From Neostapfia colusana (Eukaryota; Streptophyta; Magnoliopsida; Poales; Poaceae), in the NCBI GenBank assembly GCA_030760725.1, contig JASWHV010000019.1, positions 31,065,944-31,129,943 on the forward strand: DNA of 64,000 nucleotides, written 5' to 3'. The notes under the pieces were generated by a model. It had not been told where the DNA came from. It saw nothing but the letters and a program-made list of their open reading frames with translations, and ran no database searches. Shown here one piece after another: positions 46,101-58,700 of this stretch. Positions within the stretch are counted from its first letter, which is position 1. The number at the start of each line of letters is the position of its first letter. The position numbers and the translations under genes are program-made.

Positions 46101-47634
46101 TAAATCCCACGTGAATAACTTGTCAGTTGTTCCGGATGAGGATGAAGAACCAAGCTTGCAGGTGATTCCGTATGGGTCATTGTATAATCTTGATCTTGTG
46201 CCTACCATTAGAGAGGAGATTGTACAAGCCCAGAAGAGGGATAGAGGGATGCGGAATATACGAGCAAGGATTAAAGAGGATAAGATGAAATGTTTCCGGG
46301 AAGATGATCAAGGCGTGTTATGGTTTAACGACCGTATCGTAGTACCCCGGAACCTGAAGCTAAGAAAGAAGATCTTGGACGAAGCCCATATGTCCAAGTA
46401 CTCGATACATCCACGGAGCAATAAGATGTATCAAGATCTTAAAACAAAATTTTGGTGGACTCGGATGAAGCGAGAAATTGCCAAATATGTATCTGAATGT
46501 GATACATGTCGGCGAGTCAAGGCTGACCACATAAAGAAAGCGGGAATGCTGCAACCATTAAGCGTTCCGGCATGGAAGTGGGAGGACATCAGCATGGACT
46601 TTATTGCCGGACTGCCTCTCACGTCTAGAAAGCATGATTCCATTTGGGTGAATGTTGATCGCTTAACCAAATCAGCCCACTTCATCCCAGTGAATACGGG
46701 ATTCCAGACTAAGCAATATGCAGAGCTGTATCTCTCCAGAATTGTATGCGTACATGGAGTCCCCAAAACCATCATATCTGATCGGGGTTCAATATTTGTT
46801 GCTCGTTTCTGGGAGCAACTACATGAATCTCTGGGAACAAAATTAATCAGAAGCTCAGCATACCATCCTCAGACCGACGGTCAAACAGAGAGGGTGAATC
46901 AAATTTTAGAATACATGCTGAGGGCATGTGCCATAGATCATGGAAAGAACTGGGATAACCATTTGCCATTAGCAGAGTTCTCCTACAACAATGGTTACCA
47001 ATCCAGTATTAAAATGACACCATACGAAGCACTTTATGGCAGGAAGTGCCGCACACCACTCAATTGGTGTGAATCTGGCGAGAGGGTAATGTTCGGCAAT
47101 GATCTTGTAAAAGATGCCGAAGAGCGGGTCCAGTTGATTCAAGTGAACCTCAGGGCTGCTCAATCTCGCCATAAGAGCTATGCGGACCAGCGACGCCGAC
47201 CCTTGTGTTTTGGAGTCGGAGATCACGTCTATCTCCGAGTATCTCCGATGAAGGGAATTCATCGATTCGGGGTCAAGGGAAAGCTAGCTCCTCGCTTTGT
47301 GGGTCCGTTCCGTATTACAGAACGGTGTGGACCAGTGGCCTACCGTTTGGAGCTGCCGCCATCCTTATCGGGCATCCACGACGTCTTCCATGTCTCACAC
47401 TTGAGAAAGTGTTTGAAGAGACCGACGGAGATCTTTTTAGAAGACATGGAGATATTGCAACCGGACCTCACCTACGCTGAGAAGCCCATCAAGATTATCG
47501 ACGAAAAGAGCCGGATCACTCGAAATCGGACTTTGAAATTTTGCAAAGTCATGTGGAGTAATCACACACCGGAAGAAGCGACTTGGTAGAGTGAAGATTA
47601 CCTCCACAAGAACTATCCGGAAATTTTGTCGTAG
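43120..47634 (+). pseudogene. gag-pol: gag-pol of element C (frameshifted)
   Basis: Start ATG 43120 (MVRTRSMSE...). Capsid region; zinc knuckle CFTCGYLGHISRKC at ~44166-44207; protease LFDSGATHNFIS with its Asp codon at 44394; RT with FIDDILVYS ~45330-45356; RNase H VYCDASGIGLGCVLMQ ~45765-45812; integrase with HHCC, MDFIAGLP, SDRGS and TERVNQ; GPF module PRFVGPFRI; C-terminal chromodomain-like LKFCKVMWSNHTPEEATW. Breaks: one-base loss near 43425 in gag; TGA at 44961-44963 at the start of RT; frameshift near 45370 just after the RT active site; TAG at 47587-47589 in the chromodomain, after which the frame continues to 47634. Similar to B at protein level but clearly another family. Confidence 0.93.
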
Positions 47635-47692
47635 TTGTTGTAATTACCTTCCGTCTCATCTTTCTTTTGTAATCTCAGGACGAGATTCTTTT

Positions 47693-47704
47693 AAGGGGGG
47701 AGGA
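47693..47704 (+). other. Polypurine tract of C
   Basis: AAGGGGGGAGGA just before the 3' LTR start at 47706. Confidence 0.9.
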
Positions 47705-47705
47705 T

Positions 47706-50700
47706 TGTAAAGGTCCCAAAAATGTGAATACAAAGAAACATGAGTTTGCACAAATGTTTGAGTCATTTGTATGAAAAAGGGGCTTAGTTGAAACTTTTCC
47801 CACATATGATAACATAGGTGAGATTCTTCTAAACAAACTTAGGGTACTGCATGGAGGGACCTCATGTGGATTAAAACAACAGAAATGAAGAGCTTAAGTG
47901 CAATGGAAGGGTTTAAAATTCAGAGATGAACTAAATGTAAATTCAAACTTCAAGTGAGGAAAGGACACAATGAGAATTTCAAAACTGTTGTGCTCAAACT
48001 CTTGGTTGCAGCAGCTAACACAAGAATCAAATTGCATAATTGGATTCCTTAGGTCCAAATTAGTGGGTAGGCAAAGTTTCATTAATTTTTGAAAAGATTT
48101 GCTGCCCATTTTTCCAAATGGAGTTAAATGTACAAGGAAATTCAAATAAACATTTGAATACGGATGGAATTTGTCCAACTATGCAAATGCAGCTCAGTTT
48201 CCAACTTTCAGATAATTGGAGTTTAATATTTGTCAAACTATGGAGATCTTTTTGCAGGGAAATTGAGTGGGCCCCACCTGTCACTGGGGAGGTTAAACAC
48301 TGTGAAAGATCTCCCATTACTTCAGCCATAAGTCTCCACTCACCGAACGGGTCTCACCGGGTGTCACCGCGGGGGGCTACCCGAGCCACGTCCTGCTCTT
48401 CGGCCGGGCCGCTGGGACCACGGGAGTCGGCGGTACCCTCTCCACGTGAGCCCTCCCGCGTAGCCAAGGCGACCACGGGTGTTTTCCCCTCCTCACACGT
48501 GCGTTCTCCAGAAAACGAAACCAAGCTCGCCGCTCCTCTGGAAAGCCATCAGGAGCCGGCTAAACTGCGCCACAGCACCTCCCCGAGCTGCACAACGACG
48601 CTGTGCGATCGTTCCGCACCTCCTGAGCGCGAGAGCTAGCCATCCGTGGTGTGTTTTGAGCGTTAAACGCCTCACCCGCGGTGAACCACAGCCAGCCGAC
48701 GATCGGGCGCACGCGGGCAGCCTTCCACAAGGGTTGTTACGTCCGAGCAAGCCCGACCACGGGAGCGCGCCATCTTGCTGCTGCTATCCCCCAAAACCTG
48801 GAGCAAACCGTGGAGGATCGGCTGCCAGTTTGGAGATTTTGTCCCGGCGACCACAAACAGAGCATCCGGTAATCGCCGCCAAAATTCTCGTTCTCCAATC
48901 CTCTGTAGCTTGTCAAATCTTGCACACACGAGCTGGCCTAGCCGGCGATCATTTGCCCTTTTGCAACCAATGCCTGAAAACCACTGTGCACGACGTATTT
49001 CACACTTTTCCGACGGCGGTTATGGTGGGGCGGTTCGGGCTCTCGATGAGAGCTAGGTTAGGGCCATTTCCAGGCTGCTTCACCACCCGGACGATCCTCC
49101 TTGACGTCCACTGATGCTATAGCGCCGTTTCACCGGTGTTTTGGCGGGTTAGGTTAGCCGGGCAACGTCGCCGAACTGGTCCAGAGCCGCTGCACCGTGG
49201 ACGGCTAGATTAGAGCCACCGCCGGCCAGGGGAAGGGGTCCCATATTATTCAGCACGTGAAATTAGGCCCTAGCGGCGAGGGAGGGCTCGGGGGATGGCC
49301 GGGAGACCGAAATCCGTCGAACTCCGGCGAGCCCGGCGGCGCGCGGGCGCGGGGGCCGGAGGTAGAAGACGACCCGGCGGGTCCCGCCTGTCAGCGACGG
49401 TGTTTCAAATCCCTGATCGGCTGTTGCGCATGGGATCTGGTGTGGCGGCGCGGGAAATACCGTGTAGCCCCGTGTGGCTTGCCCCGGCTAGTGACACCTG
49501 TCCCCTGGACCCACAGCCAGTATTTGAACATTTTGGGGAATTTCAGTTTTCAGTTCAAACTTTGAATAGCTACAACTTTGGGTAGGAGAACCCAAAAATT
49601 GTGAAACAAATTTTGTTGGATTCCTCTGATGGAGTACTATCCAAATATAGAACCCAATTTGTATGAAACCCTTTATTTAAATCTGGAAAATTCTTTAAAT
49701 CTTTTCAGCAAAAGAATTTTAGAGGGAGTTTGGTTAATCCAAAAATCCTCAAATTTTGCCAGGATATTCTCTAGGATAACAGTGAACACCTGTAAAGATT
49801 TCAGACCATTTGGAGATGATTTGATCAGAGCAATTCAGCTTTGAAGATGCTGTGTTCAATTGAATGCAGAAACCTTTTTCAGAGAATTTTCCAAGACTTG
49901 GAAAAATCAGTTCTGGGCAAATATTAGCTCCAAAAATGCTAGGAAAATTCATGCAAGTCCTATGAACTATAATTGAACTTGTAGTTCACTAAGTTTGGCA
50001 TGAACACGCAAGTTTATTCAGAATTAATTCCTTTTTGCCTAAAGGCTTAGGGAATTATTCTGAGTAATCCACTCATTAGATAATCCCAAATATTGGTCCA
50101 GAGTGTTTTCTTGTGACAAGGAACTCACCTGAAAATTCTCAGCTCCATTGGAGCTCTGGATCACCCCAGTGCTGTTTAACCTCTTAAGGTGATTAATATA
50201 GAAGAGGGGGAAACCACCTAGCATTAATCATGTGTTTAGAACCAAACCTAAACGACTAGCACCTGTATCATTTTAAATTCTTAAACAGAGTTCCAGTTTG
50301 TGTAAACTTGTCATTAGAACTTGTAGCAAAATCTTTACAAATAAATATATGTGCATATTCACTACGTGTAGCATCTACGTGAAGGACTTGAAGTCATTGG
50401 AGGAGAGATCAAAGGAAGGAGGCAAGAGACCAAGTCAAGTGGTCTTCACTAACTGCATATATATATAAGTCACCTGCAAAACAAAGGCAAGCCCTGGTTT
50501 GCATTAAAACTTACAAGTTTTTATTTGTATTCACTTTATACGTCTAGCTTTTTATTTATTGCATTAAGTCTAGGTGGTATGACACTCCAAATGCATGAAC
50601 CAGAAAACCCGGGAGTTTAATGTAGGATATGTTATGTTATCAATTAATTATAACTGCTGATCTCAACAAAAAGTGGATTAAAAGAGGCATAACTCGAGTA

Positions 50701-51564
50701 GGCAGATTCCTACTCGTGAAACGGGGTTAAGGGGGATCAATCGGAAGAGTTGGGAATTGATCCTCATAGTTGGGAATGGAGACCGGGCAGTGGATGGAAG
50801 GTCAAGGACGTGGTCCTGTGAGCCTAGTCTATGTCTGAGTCGATTAAGGCCCGTTCTCGTGTGCGGCCCCGCTGGACAAGTTTTAGATGTGTACCGGATG
50901 CATACTGGCAATATGGGACCCAGGAAACCGATGTAACATGTTAACCTGGGTGTCGAGGCATACCTCACCGTCTGATGCCGATGCTGAAAGGATAGAGAAG
51001 TCGGCTCTACGAGGGTTTGCCGTAGAGAGACTTAATCCCAGTCGGTGGGACCGGTTCGACATTTGGTTGTCGTGTGAAAGGTTGCCACGTACGGCGTCAG
51101 TGACGGTTGCTGTGTGCAACGTAGAGTACGGGCGTACGTGTCGTGTCAGCCGGGTGTTTTTGATTGCAATCACCGTCGCTCGCGGTAGTGAGCATACTTG
51201 TACACTGAGTCGTGACGTAGTAATAAATTGGGAAAACGTTTAATATGCTTCGTGAGTAATCCTCATAATGGAGATGAGGAAAGATCAATACTTCACTAAA
51301 TTTACATTCCACCTTGGGCTAGTAGCGTCGAGGCAAAGCGTTTCTTGTTTGATTGTGGAGTCTCGACGGTAATGGCGCAAGGTCCGTATGAGTCTATGGT
51401 AGCTCACTAAAGTTACTTTCACCTCGGGCAAGTGACATCGAGATGAAGCGTTTCTTGTTTGATTGTTGAGTCTCGATGTAAATTGCGTGAGGACTATAAA
51501 AGTTGCGTAAAACTTGAAGTAAGGACTCTCCTTTAGCTCAAGTTCATGGCTTGTGCAAACTTCT
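47706..51564 (+). repeat. 3' LTR of element C (cut by E)
   Basis: First 3859 bp of the ~4.33-kb LTR, without the D and B insertions, so it shows both empty target sites (GAGAT ~50405-50409, ACTAT ~51493-51497). It ends with CTTCT (51560-51564), the probable target of E. The same five bases occur at the equivalent place in the 5' LTR (40909-40913). Structured region at 51086-51479. The long frame 48479-49114 in the GC-rich centre has no gene features. Confidence 0.95.
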
Positions 51565-52980
51565 TGAATGTGGCCTAGAGGGGGGGGGGGTGAATAGGCC
51601 TTTAAAGAATTCCTGCACACTTAATAAAGTTATCAGAAACTTGACTGACCGGACTAGTCCGGTTGTGTGGGCGGACTAGTCCGGTGTGCTGAATTATTTG
51701 AGTTAATTAAGTGTGTCTCACAAATTTAATCTTTTAGCAGCGGAATGAGAACAACAGTTTTTATAAATTAAATTTATTGTATGGATGCACATGCAAACTT
51801 GTAAGGAACTCAAACGATGACTAGCAAACTAGTGATCTAATGTGTCAAAATGTAAAACAAATGAGAGACAAGAGACACGAATTTTTACCGAGGTTCGATC
51901 TCACCAAGAGATCTACGTCCTCGTTGAGGAAGCTCACACAGAGCCGGGTTCCAAACCCTTTCCCTCTTCAAGTCACCACAAAGGCCGACTTGACTCCACT
52001 ATCACGGGTAATCACCGAGTTTGTGGGGCAACCTCACACGTTGAGGGCTCCCACAAGAATTACAAAGAAGGTGATCAAATACACTCAAAAAGATTACAAT
52101 GCAGAATATGAGTGTAGAGAAATCAAACCCCAAGAGCTCACAACGAAAGAACGACGATCTCTCAATCCCAAATCCAAGTATTAGATTGATCTTGGCCTTT
52201 TTGCACCTTAGATGTATGGGGAGATGTGTTTTTGGGCTCTTGGGTCAGGTGGCGGCGCTAGGGTTCAAGTTTTTGACAATATGTGTCGTGTCCTTCTCGG
52301 GAAAAGACTAATGACCTCTTTTTATAGGCTTCCCCAAAAAGTTACCGTTGTTAAACCTACTACCGGACAAGTCCGGTATATGTTCGGACTTGTCCGGTCT
52401 ACTTCCAGTGGGTTAACCGGACTAGTCCGGTCCACAAACCGGACTTGTCCGGTGCGATGTGAAATGGGGTTTCAGAAACTTCAGCGGACTAGTCCTGTCG
52501 CTTGGATGGACTAGTCCGCAGTCCTCTAAAGAGGACAACAGAGACATGACCGGACTAGTCCGGTCTAAAACCGGACTTGTCCGGTTGCATTCCAGTGAGC
52601 TGACCGGACTAGTCCGGTTCACAAGGCGGACTAGTCCGGTGCACTATGTTTGCGTCTTCCAGAAAGTTAAACGGACTAGTCCAGTCCGTGAACGGACTAG
52701 TCCGGTTTTCAGTGGATTTTCTTTGATTTTTAAACCCCTTACCCTTATTCAAAGTCATGAGCTCTTGGGATGTGTCTCTCACACACACCCTATACATTTT
52801 CATCTACTTTGTTCTTCCAAATTCCACTAAATTCTTTTTTTCGGGCACCACTCTATTTTTCATCTTTTTGTGCGCACCTAGCTAGTTCACTTAGTTTGTC
52901 CTGCAATCATTTTGTTAGGATCTCATATGCTTGTCATCAATTATCCAAAACCCACAAGGGATTTCCTAGATGCACTTTCA
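51565..52980 (-). repeat. 3' LTR of Sirevirus-like element E
   Basis: 1416 bp, minus-strand ends TGAAAGTGC...CACATTCA. It has ~14 palindromes of the ACCGGACTAGTCCGGT type (51648-51685 and 52362-52705), a TATAAA on the minus strand at 52321-52326 downstream of the main array, and GAACCCTAG (52258-52266). The palindromes upstream of the TATA box look like enhancer-type sites; comparable palindromes are described for Sirevirus LTRs. Confidence 0.93.
52321..52326 (-). promoter_or_regulatory. TATA box of the E LTR
   Basis: TATAAA on the minus strand in CCTATAAAAAG, 35 bp downstream of the last palindrome (52362-52377). The same arrangement occurs in the solo LTR (16801-16806). Confidence 0.65.
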
Positions 52981-53341
52981 ATCTCCCCCTTTTTGGTGAT
53001 TGATGACAACCATTTGAGATATCACAATTGAGAGTAAAAGGTTGATTTTCATAAGGTGTGCACATATGAGAATAATAATGAATTCACAAAAAGCTTCTCA
53101 CATATGCACACACCTTATGGTGGGGTGCCTAACAAGTGTGTGATAAACAAAATGGGATAGAATAATGACAAACAATAGTGAACATATAGTGCATCACATA
53201 TAAGAAAAGAAATAGTGCATTACAAGATTTTAAAATAGGTACATGTCCTTGACCACAAAAGAGCTTAATAACTAATACTAGATAGAAATAGTCCAAATCT
53301 AATCTCAATCTTCCCTAATCTCAATCTCTCCCCCTTTGGCA
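52981..53341 (-). other. Polypurine tracts and spacer between accessory ORF and 3' LTR of E
   Basis: Minus strand AAAAGGGGGAGAT at 52981-52993 adjoins the LTR; a second tract, CCAAAGGGGGAGAG, lies at ~53326-53339, right after the accessory ORF stop. The rest (~330 bp) is AT-rich with no ORF. Confidence 0.8.
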
Positions 53342-54874
53342 TCAAGGCACCAAAAAGGGAAAAATTGAGGGGAATCGCTCATCGCTGCCTCCTCCGTCAG
53401 TCTCAGTCTGATCTTCATCTTCAGCATCCATGGGAGCAGGATCTTCCTCTGAGTCCTCGGAGGCGGGCGGTGATCCAACGGGCTCAATCTCAAGCTTTGC
53501 ACAGATAGACTTGATATTGGCATTGACGTACTGTTGATGTTTCTTCCTTGCAAGCTTTTCTTTGTGCTGCCTGTCTTCGATCTTACGGCAGCAGGCAAAG
53601 ATGGAGGAGAGCATCTTGAGGATGCCGCTGGATGATTCTTGGGCAGGTGGAGATCCAGGAGGAGCAGCTGCAGATCTAGTGTCATCATGAGCTTGCTTTG
53701 ATCTCCTCTCCACTGGTGGAGAGGACGGGGCAGTTGGAGCCGGTGGGAGAGTGTACTCGGTGGGTTTTTGCGGCTTCAACCCCGTATGCTTGACATCCTT
53801 GACAAACTCGAGTCCCGTCACTTTCTCAATCATGTACATGATATACGGTGCGTATCCACAGGACCTATTGGGGGTAATTGAGATGTTCACAATGTCGTTG
53901 TAAATATACTCAAAGACATTGAATGGTCTCCTTCCACTGATGACCTTCATGAGAGTCCTCAAAGTCCCTTGTATAGTTCCCGCATCTCCATCCTTCGGAG
54001 CTATAGTCTTTCTCAAGACTCTGTTTAGGACCACAAAGAAGGGCTTTAGATATTTGATGGTGGGAGGAACATATGGCATCCTTGTGTCATAGAGAAATTC
54101 AAGTTCCTCCTTCTCCAGGGGTTTCAGATTATGAATGACCAGTTCATGATCCAAAGTGTGTTGGAGGTGAAGAATCCTAGCAAATTCATCATACGTGACA
54201 CTATACCTTGAACCATGAGTCATCCAAGTAAGACTGTCTCCATGATCCCGAGCAAAATAGAGAGTGGAGTAAAACTGGGTAATTACTTCATTGTTCCAGT
54301 CATACTCAAAGGATAGCAGGTCCGTCAGACTGTGCCTCTCTAACGCCTCCACCATCTAACGAAAGGCAGGATACCTCTTCGACTTCAGATATTCAACATT
54401 TAGCCACTGACTCTCTACTACAGGGTTCTTCATCTTCATGTACACATGCTCGTAGTAGTCTGCATGGAAGTTGCTCCAGAACCTTGGATCAGAGCATTGC
54501 TTAGGTCGGTCATACACTTGAATCTCCCTGAAATTATCAGCTAGCTCACTCCCTTTTCCAGTGAAATTCTCACTTGAAGGCTGCCTGTTGCGGTGAATAG
54601 GGTTTTTCATCTTCAAGGGCCCAAGGGGACCACTAGCAAGTCCCTTCCCTTTATTGAGGATTCTTTTTGGCTCTGACGAGCCCTCAGCAGCATCTTTCCT
54701 TAGAGGCCTTTTGCCAATGACTTTCCTCTTCTTAGGTTGGTTGTCGTCGGAGGGTGGAGAGTGGACATTGACATCATGTCTCTTCTTCATAACTCTCTCC
54801 TTGGTCCTCCTCACTTTCTCGCGTTGAACGTCTTCATCAATGTGAAAGGAGCTGTCATCTGAGCCTGAAGACAT
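53342..54874 (-). pseudogene. Accessory ORF downstream of pol in Sirevirus-like E
   Basis: 511-codon ORF, ATG at 54872-54874 (MSSGSDDSSFHIDE), broken only by a TAG at 54356-54358. N-terminal ~100 residues basic, with nuclear-localisation-like PKKRKVIGKRPLRK. Centre (~130-390): FWSNFHADYYEHVYMKMKNP, then YDWNNEVITQFYSTLYFAR, LTWMTHGSRYSVTYDEFARI, and CGYAPYIMYMIEKVTGLEF. This pattern resembles the 'putative plant transposon protein' type ORFs found in many plant elements; family assignment is from memory. C-terminus: Pro/Ser-rich linker, a short Cys pair (FACCRKI), a basic helix EKLARKKHQQY, and an acidic tail. No signal peptide or transmembrane helix, so it does not look like an envelope protein, although its position is that of the env-like ORF of some Sireviruses. 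Confidence 0.78.
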
Positions 54875-55560
54875 GATGCCTGATAAGGAGTTCAAGGATT
54901 AGATGCAAATGGACTCATTATCGACTTCAAATGGGAACGTAGGGGTTCAACTGTCAGAGGTCGGACTTGTCCGGTTTCAGAGTGCGGACTTGTCCGGTGG
55001 ACCGGACTTGTCCGCCTCTGTGCGGCGGACTAGTCCGGCCTGGCATAAGAACCCTAATGTTTCATTTGAATCAAATCTCCTATCTAAGGGCACAAGAGTA
55101 GGAACATGGTAGGAATACATCTATTGAGGCAATGTACATCCTTTTGAAATCAAAGAAAACTAGCTAGAACTAGAAAAGTTGAGATTTTGGTTTAAAGGGG
55201 GGAATTTACCAAGATTTGAAGATTCGCGTCGAAGAAGTGGAAATCAGTCCGGATGAGTCCGGAGGAGGGAGACCACTCGTCAAGGGGAGTCTTTTTCGCG
55301 GAGAAAAACTCGATTTTGAGGGTTTAACCAGAAAAATCACTTTGGGGGCTAGGGTTTGGAAGAGGAGAGGGAGAGCAAGTCTAATGAGGGGTGAGGGAGA
55401 GATCTGGGCCGGCCACGTGCTTCTATATGCGACTGACCGGACTAGTCCGGTCATGGTACCGGACCAGTCCGGTGCCCCTGAATTAACCTAACTGTGGTCT
55501 ATCCGGACTAGTCCGGTCGACAACCGGACAAGTCCTGTTCCAGCAGACTTGATGCAGATA
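54875..55560 (-). promoter_or_regulatory. Putative internal promoter and leader of the E accessory ORF
   Basis: Minus-strand order: palindromes at 55436-55540 (three or four copies), a TATA-like CATATAGA at 55422-55429, a pyrimidine-rich stretch (~55360-55395) followed by AAACCCTA (55350-55357), a donor-like CTTG|GTAAAT (55209), four more palindromes at ~54961-55035, an acceptor-like CTCTGACAG (to 54951), and the ORF ATG at 54874. This repeats the layout of the E LTR promoter. No experimental support. Confidence 0.45.
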
Positions 55561-55760
55561 ATAGAGCTTAGAGGTGATCCAAGGACACTAATTTTGCAAA
55601 TAGTCTTGGTGATTACGACCAGTAGGCAATCAGCAATCAAACAATGGTCATAATCATCAAGATTTCTTCATAAAAATAGTTTTCTAAGTAGAAAAGGAGA
55701 GGAGGAGCATTTTTAACAATACAGAGGAAAATTTGAAGTTGCAACCAGGTATGCAGTGTT
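55561..55760 (-). other. Spacer between pol stop and accessory-ORF promoter region
   Basis: 200 bp, AT-rich; nothing recognisable. Confidence 0.6.
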
Positions 55761-58700
55761 TCAAGCAACATTTCGAGAGTCAAGAATGTTTAGCTCATTT
55801 CTTAGTTCACATAACCTTTTCTCATCTAATGGTTTGGTAAAAATATCCGCAAGTTGTTTTTCAGTCCTAACATGTGAAATAGCAATGTCACCTTTTAATG
55901 AATGATCTCTAAGAAAGTGATGACGGATATCTATGTGTTTAGTTCTTGAGTGCTCTACAGGGTTGTGTGCAATCTTTATAGCACTTTCATTATCGCATAG
56001 AAGCGGGATATGACTTAGATTGTAGCCGTAGTCCCTAAGAGTTTGTCGCATCCAAAGTAGTTGCGCACAGCAACTACCGGCTGCAACATACTCCGCTTCC
56101 GCTGTGGAAAGAGCAATGGAGTTTTGCCTTTTAGATGACCAAGAAACTAGGGACCTACCAAGAAATTGACAAGTCCCTGACGTGCTCTTTCTATCGACTT
56201 TGCATCCTGCATAGTCGGCGTCGGAATACCCTATCAAGTTAAACTTGGATCCTTTGGGATACCAAAGGCCCAAGTTGGGTGTGTGCACAAGGTACCTTAG
56301 GATTCTTTTTACAGCAATTAAGTGACACTCTTTAGGTGCGGCTTGAAACCTTCCACACTTACAAACACTAAGCATAATATCTGGCCTAGATGCACATAAG
56401 TATAGTAAGGAGCCAATCATGGACCGATATACCTTTTGGTCCACATTTGGACCGTCTACATTGAGGTCGAGATGTCCGTTGATGCCCATGGGTGTCTTGA
56501 TGGGATTGGCTTTGTCCATATTGAATTTCTTGAGAATGTCTTGTGTATATTTAGTTTGGCTTAAAATATACCTTCTCTCAGTTGCTTCACTTGAAATCCC
56601 AAGAAGAACTTCAATTCACCCATCATTGACATCTCAAACCCGTCTGTCATTATTTTGCTAAATTCTTCACAGAAGGACTTGTTAGTGGATCCAAAGATAA
56701 TGTCATCAACATAAATTTGACATACGAATAAATGATCATCAAAATGTTTAGTAAAGAGTGTATAGTCAGCTTTACCAATTTTGAATCCATTTTGAATCAG
56801 AAAATCTCTAAGGCACTCATACCAGGCTCGAGGAGCCTGTTTGAGGCCATAGAGAGCCTTACGCAGTTTATAGACATGGTTGGGATACTCCTGATCTTCG
56901 AACCCCGGTGGCTGCTCCACATAGACTTCCTCCTTTATCGGACCATTGAGAAAGGCACTCTTGACGTCCATTTGATACAACTTAAAATTATGGTGAGTAG
57001 CATATGCCAATAAAATGCGAATGGACTCAAGTCTAGCTACAGGAGCGAAGGTTTCATCGAAATCCAAACCTTCCACTTGAGAATAACCTTTGGACACCAA
57101 CCTCGCTTTATTTCTTGTCACTACTCCATGTTCATCTTGCTTGTTCCGAAAGACCCATTTGGTTCCAACGATGTTCGCCCTTGGTCTTTCCACCAGCTCC
57201 CACACTTTATTTCTTTTGAAGTTGTTCAGCTCCTCTTGCATTGCAATCACCCAGTCTAGATCCCTTAATGCTTCTTCTACCCTATATGGCTCTAGAAAAG
57301 ACACAAAAGAATAGTGTTCACAAAAATTTGCAATTTGAGATCTAGTAGTTACTCCCTTAGCAATATCTCCAATGATATTGTTGACAGGATGGTCTCTTTG
57401 CACACACTGATGTACTCTTGGATGTGGAATTTGTATAGTTGCTTGTTCTTCATTGTCTTCATGTATCATGTCTCCCCCTAGATCATTGCTTCCATGATCA
57501 TCTTGATCTTCTTGACCTTCCTTAACCTGATCTTGTGTAGGAGCTCCCCCTTGATCATTGCTTCCTTGTTGAAGTTCGTCTTGTGTCTCCTCTCGTGGTA
57601 GGATATCACCAAGTGCCATTTTCTTCAGCGCTTCACATGGAGCTTCCTTCTCACCTAGCATAGACTTATCGACTTGCTCCACTTGTGAGCCGTTAGTTTC
57701 ATCGAACACTACGTCACGTGCTACTTCAACAAGGCCGGACACCTTGTTGAAGACACGATATGCGTAGACATTCGATTCATATCCGAGCAAGAATCCTTCA
57801 TAGGACTTCGAAGCAAACTTCGAGGCCCTTGGTTTCTTGTTCAGAATAAAACATTTGCAACCAAAAACTTTGAAATAGGAAACGTTAGGCTTTTTACCCG
57901 TGAGAAGCTCATATGGAGTTTTCTTCAGTAGTCGATGAAGGTACAACCGATTTGTGGCATGACAAGCGGTGTTCACCGCTTCTGCCCAAAATCGGCCTGA
58001 CGTCTTGTATTCATCCAACATTGTTCTCGCCATTTCGATCAATGTTCTGTTCTTTCTTTCGGACACCCCGTTCTGTTGAGGAGAGTAGGGTGCCGAGAAT
58101 TCATGCTTTATACCTTCTTCATTGATATATTCTTCAACTTGGGTGTTCTTGAATTCTGTCCCATTGTCACTTCTGATATTCTTTACGGTTGACGAGAATT
58201 CATTTTGAGCTCTTTTCAAAAACTTCTTGAGGATTCCCTGAGTTTCTGATTTATCATACAAGAAAAATACCTAGGTAAATCTTGAAAAATTATCAACAAT
58301 TACTAAACCATATTTGTTACCACCGATGCTGATGTACGCAATTGGACCAAAGAGATCCATGTGGAGAAGTTCCAGCGGTCTAGCGGTGGTCATCACATTC
58401 TTGGCAGGGTGTGGTGCTCCAACTTGTTTTCCTGCTTGACAAGCGCTGCACGGCCTGTCTTTTTCAAAAACCACATCCTTAAGACCACGGATGTGACCAC
58501 CTTTTAGAAGTTTCTGCAGATTTCTCATTCCAACATGGGCTAGCCGTCTATGCCACAGCCATCCCATGTTGGTCTTTGCAACCAAGCAAGTGTTGAGTTT
58601 GGCTTTATCTTTGTTGAAGTCAACAAGATAAAGCTTTCCCTTCAACAATCCCTTGAATGCAACCGAGCCATCGCTTCTTCTAAAGACGGTCACACCCTCA

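Larger units (their letters stand above)
10818..51564 (+). mobile_element. Element C: Ty3/gypsy chromovirus-like element, interrupted by D, B and E
   Basis: The 5' LTR lies in three pieces (10818-13521, 24568-25655, 40847-41380), internal region 41381-47705, and 3' LTR from 47706 to 51564, where E cuts it. Piecing either LTR together gives ~4.33 kb (the last 467 bp of the 3' copy must lie beyond E, outside the window). LTR start TGTAGAGGTCCC / TGTAAAGGTCCC, end CCTCACA. C lacks an ORF0, unlike A and B, but shares their LTR structural elements in diverged form. Confidence 0.93.

Noticed and set aside
53342..54874. Envelope gene of an endogenous retrovirus-like element
   Set aside because: No signal peptide, transmembrane helix or cleavage motif is visible; the position alone is not enough to call env.
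55206..55454. 82-codon minus-strand ORF upstream of the accessory ORF
   Set aside because: It lies in the GC-rich leader, starts within a palindrome and has no motif; treated as leader sequence.
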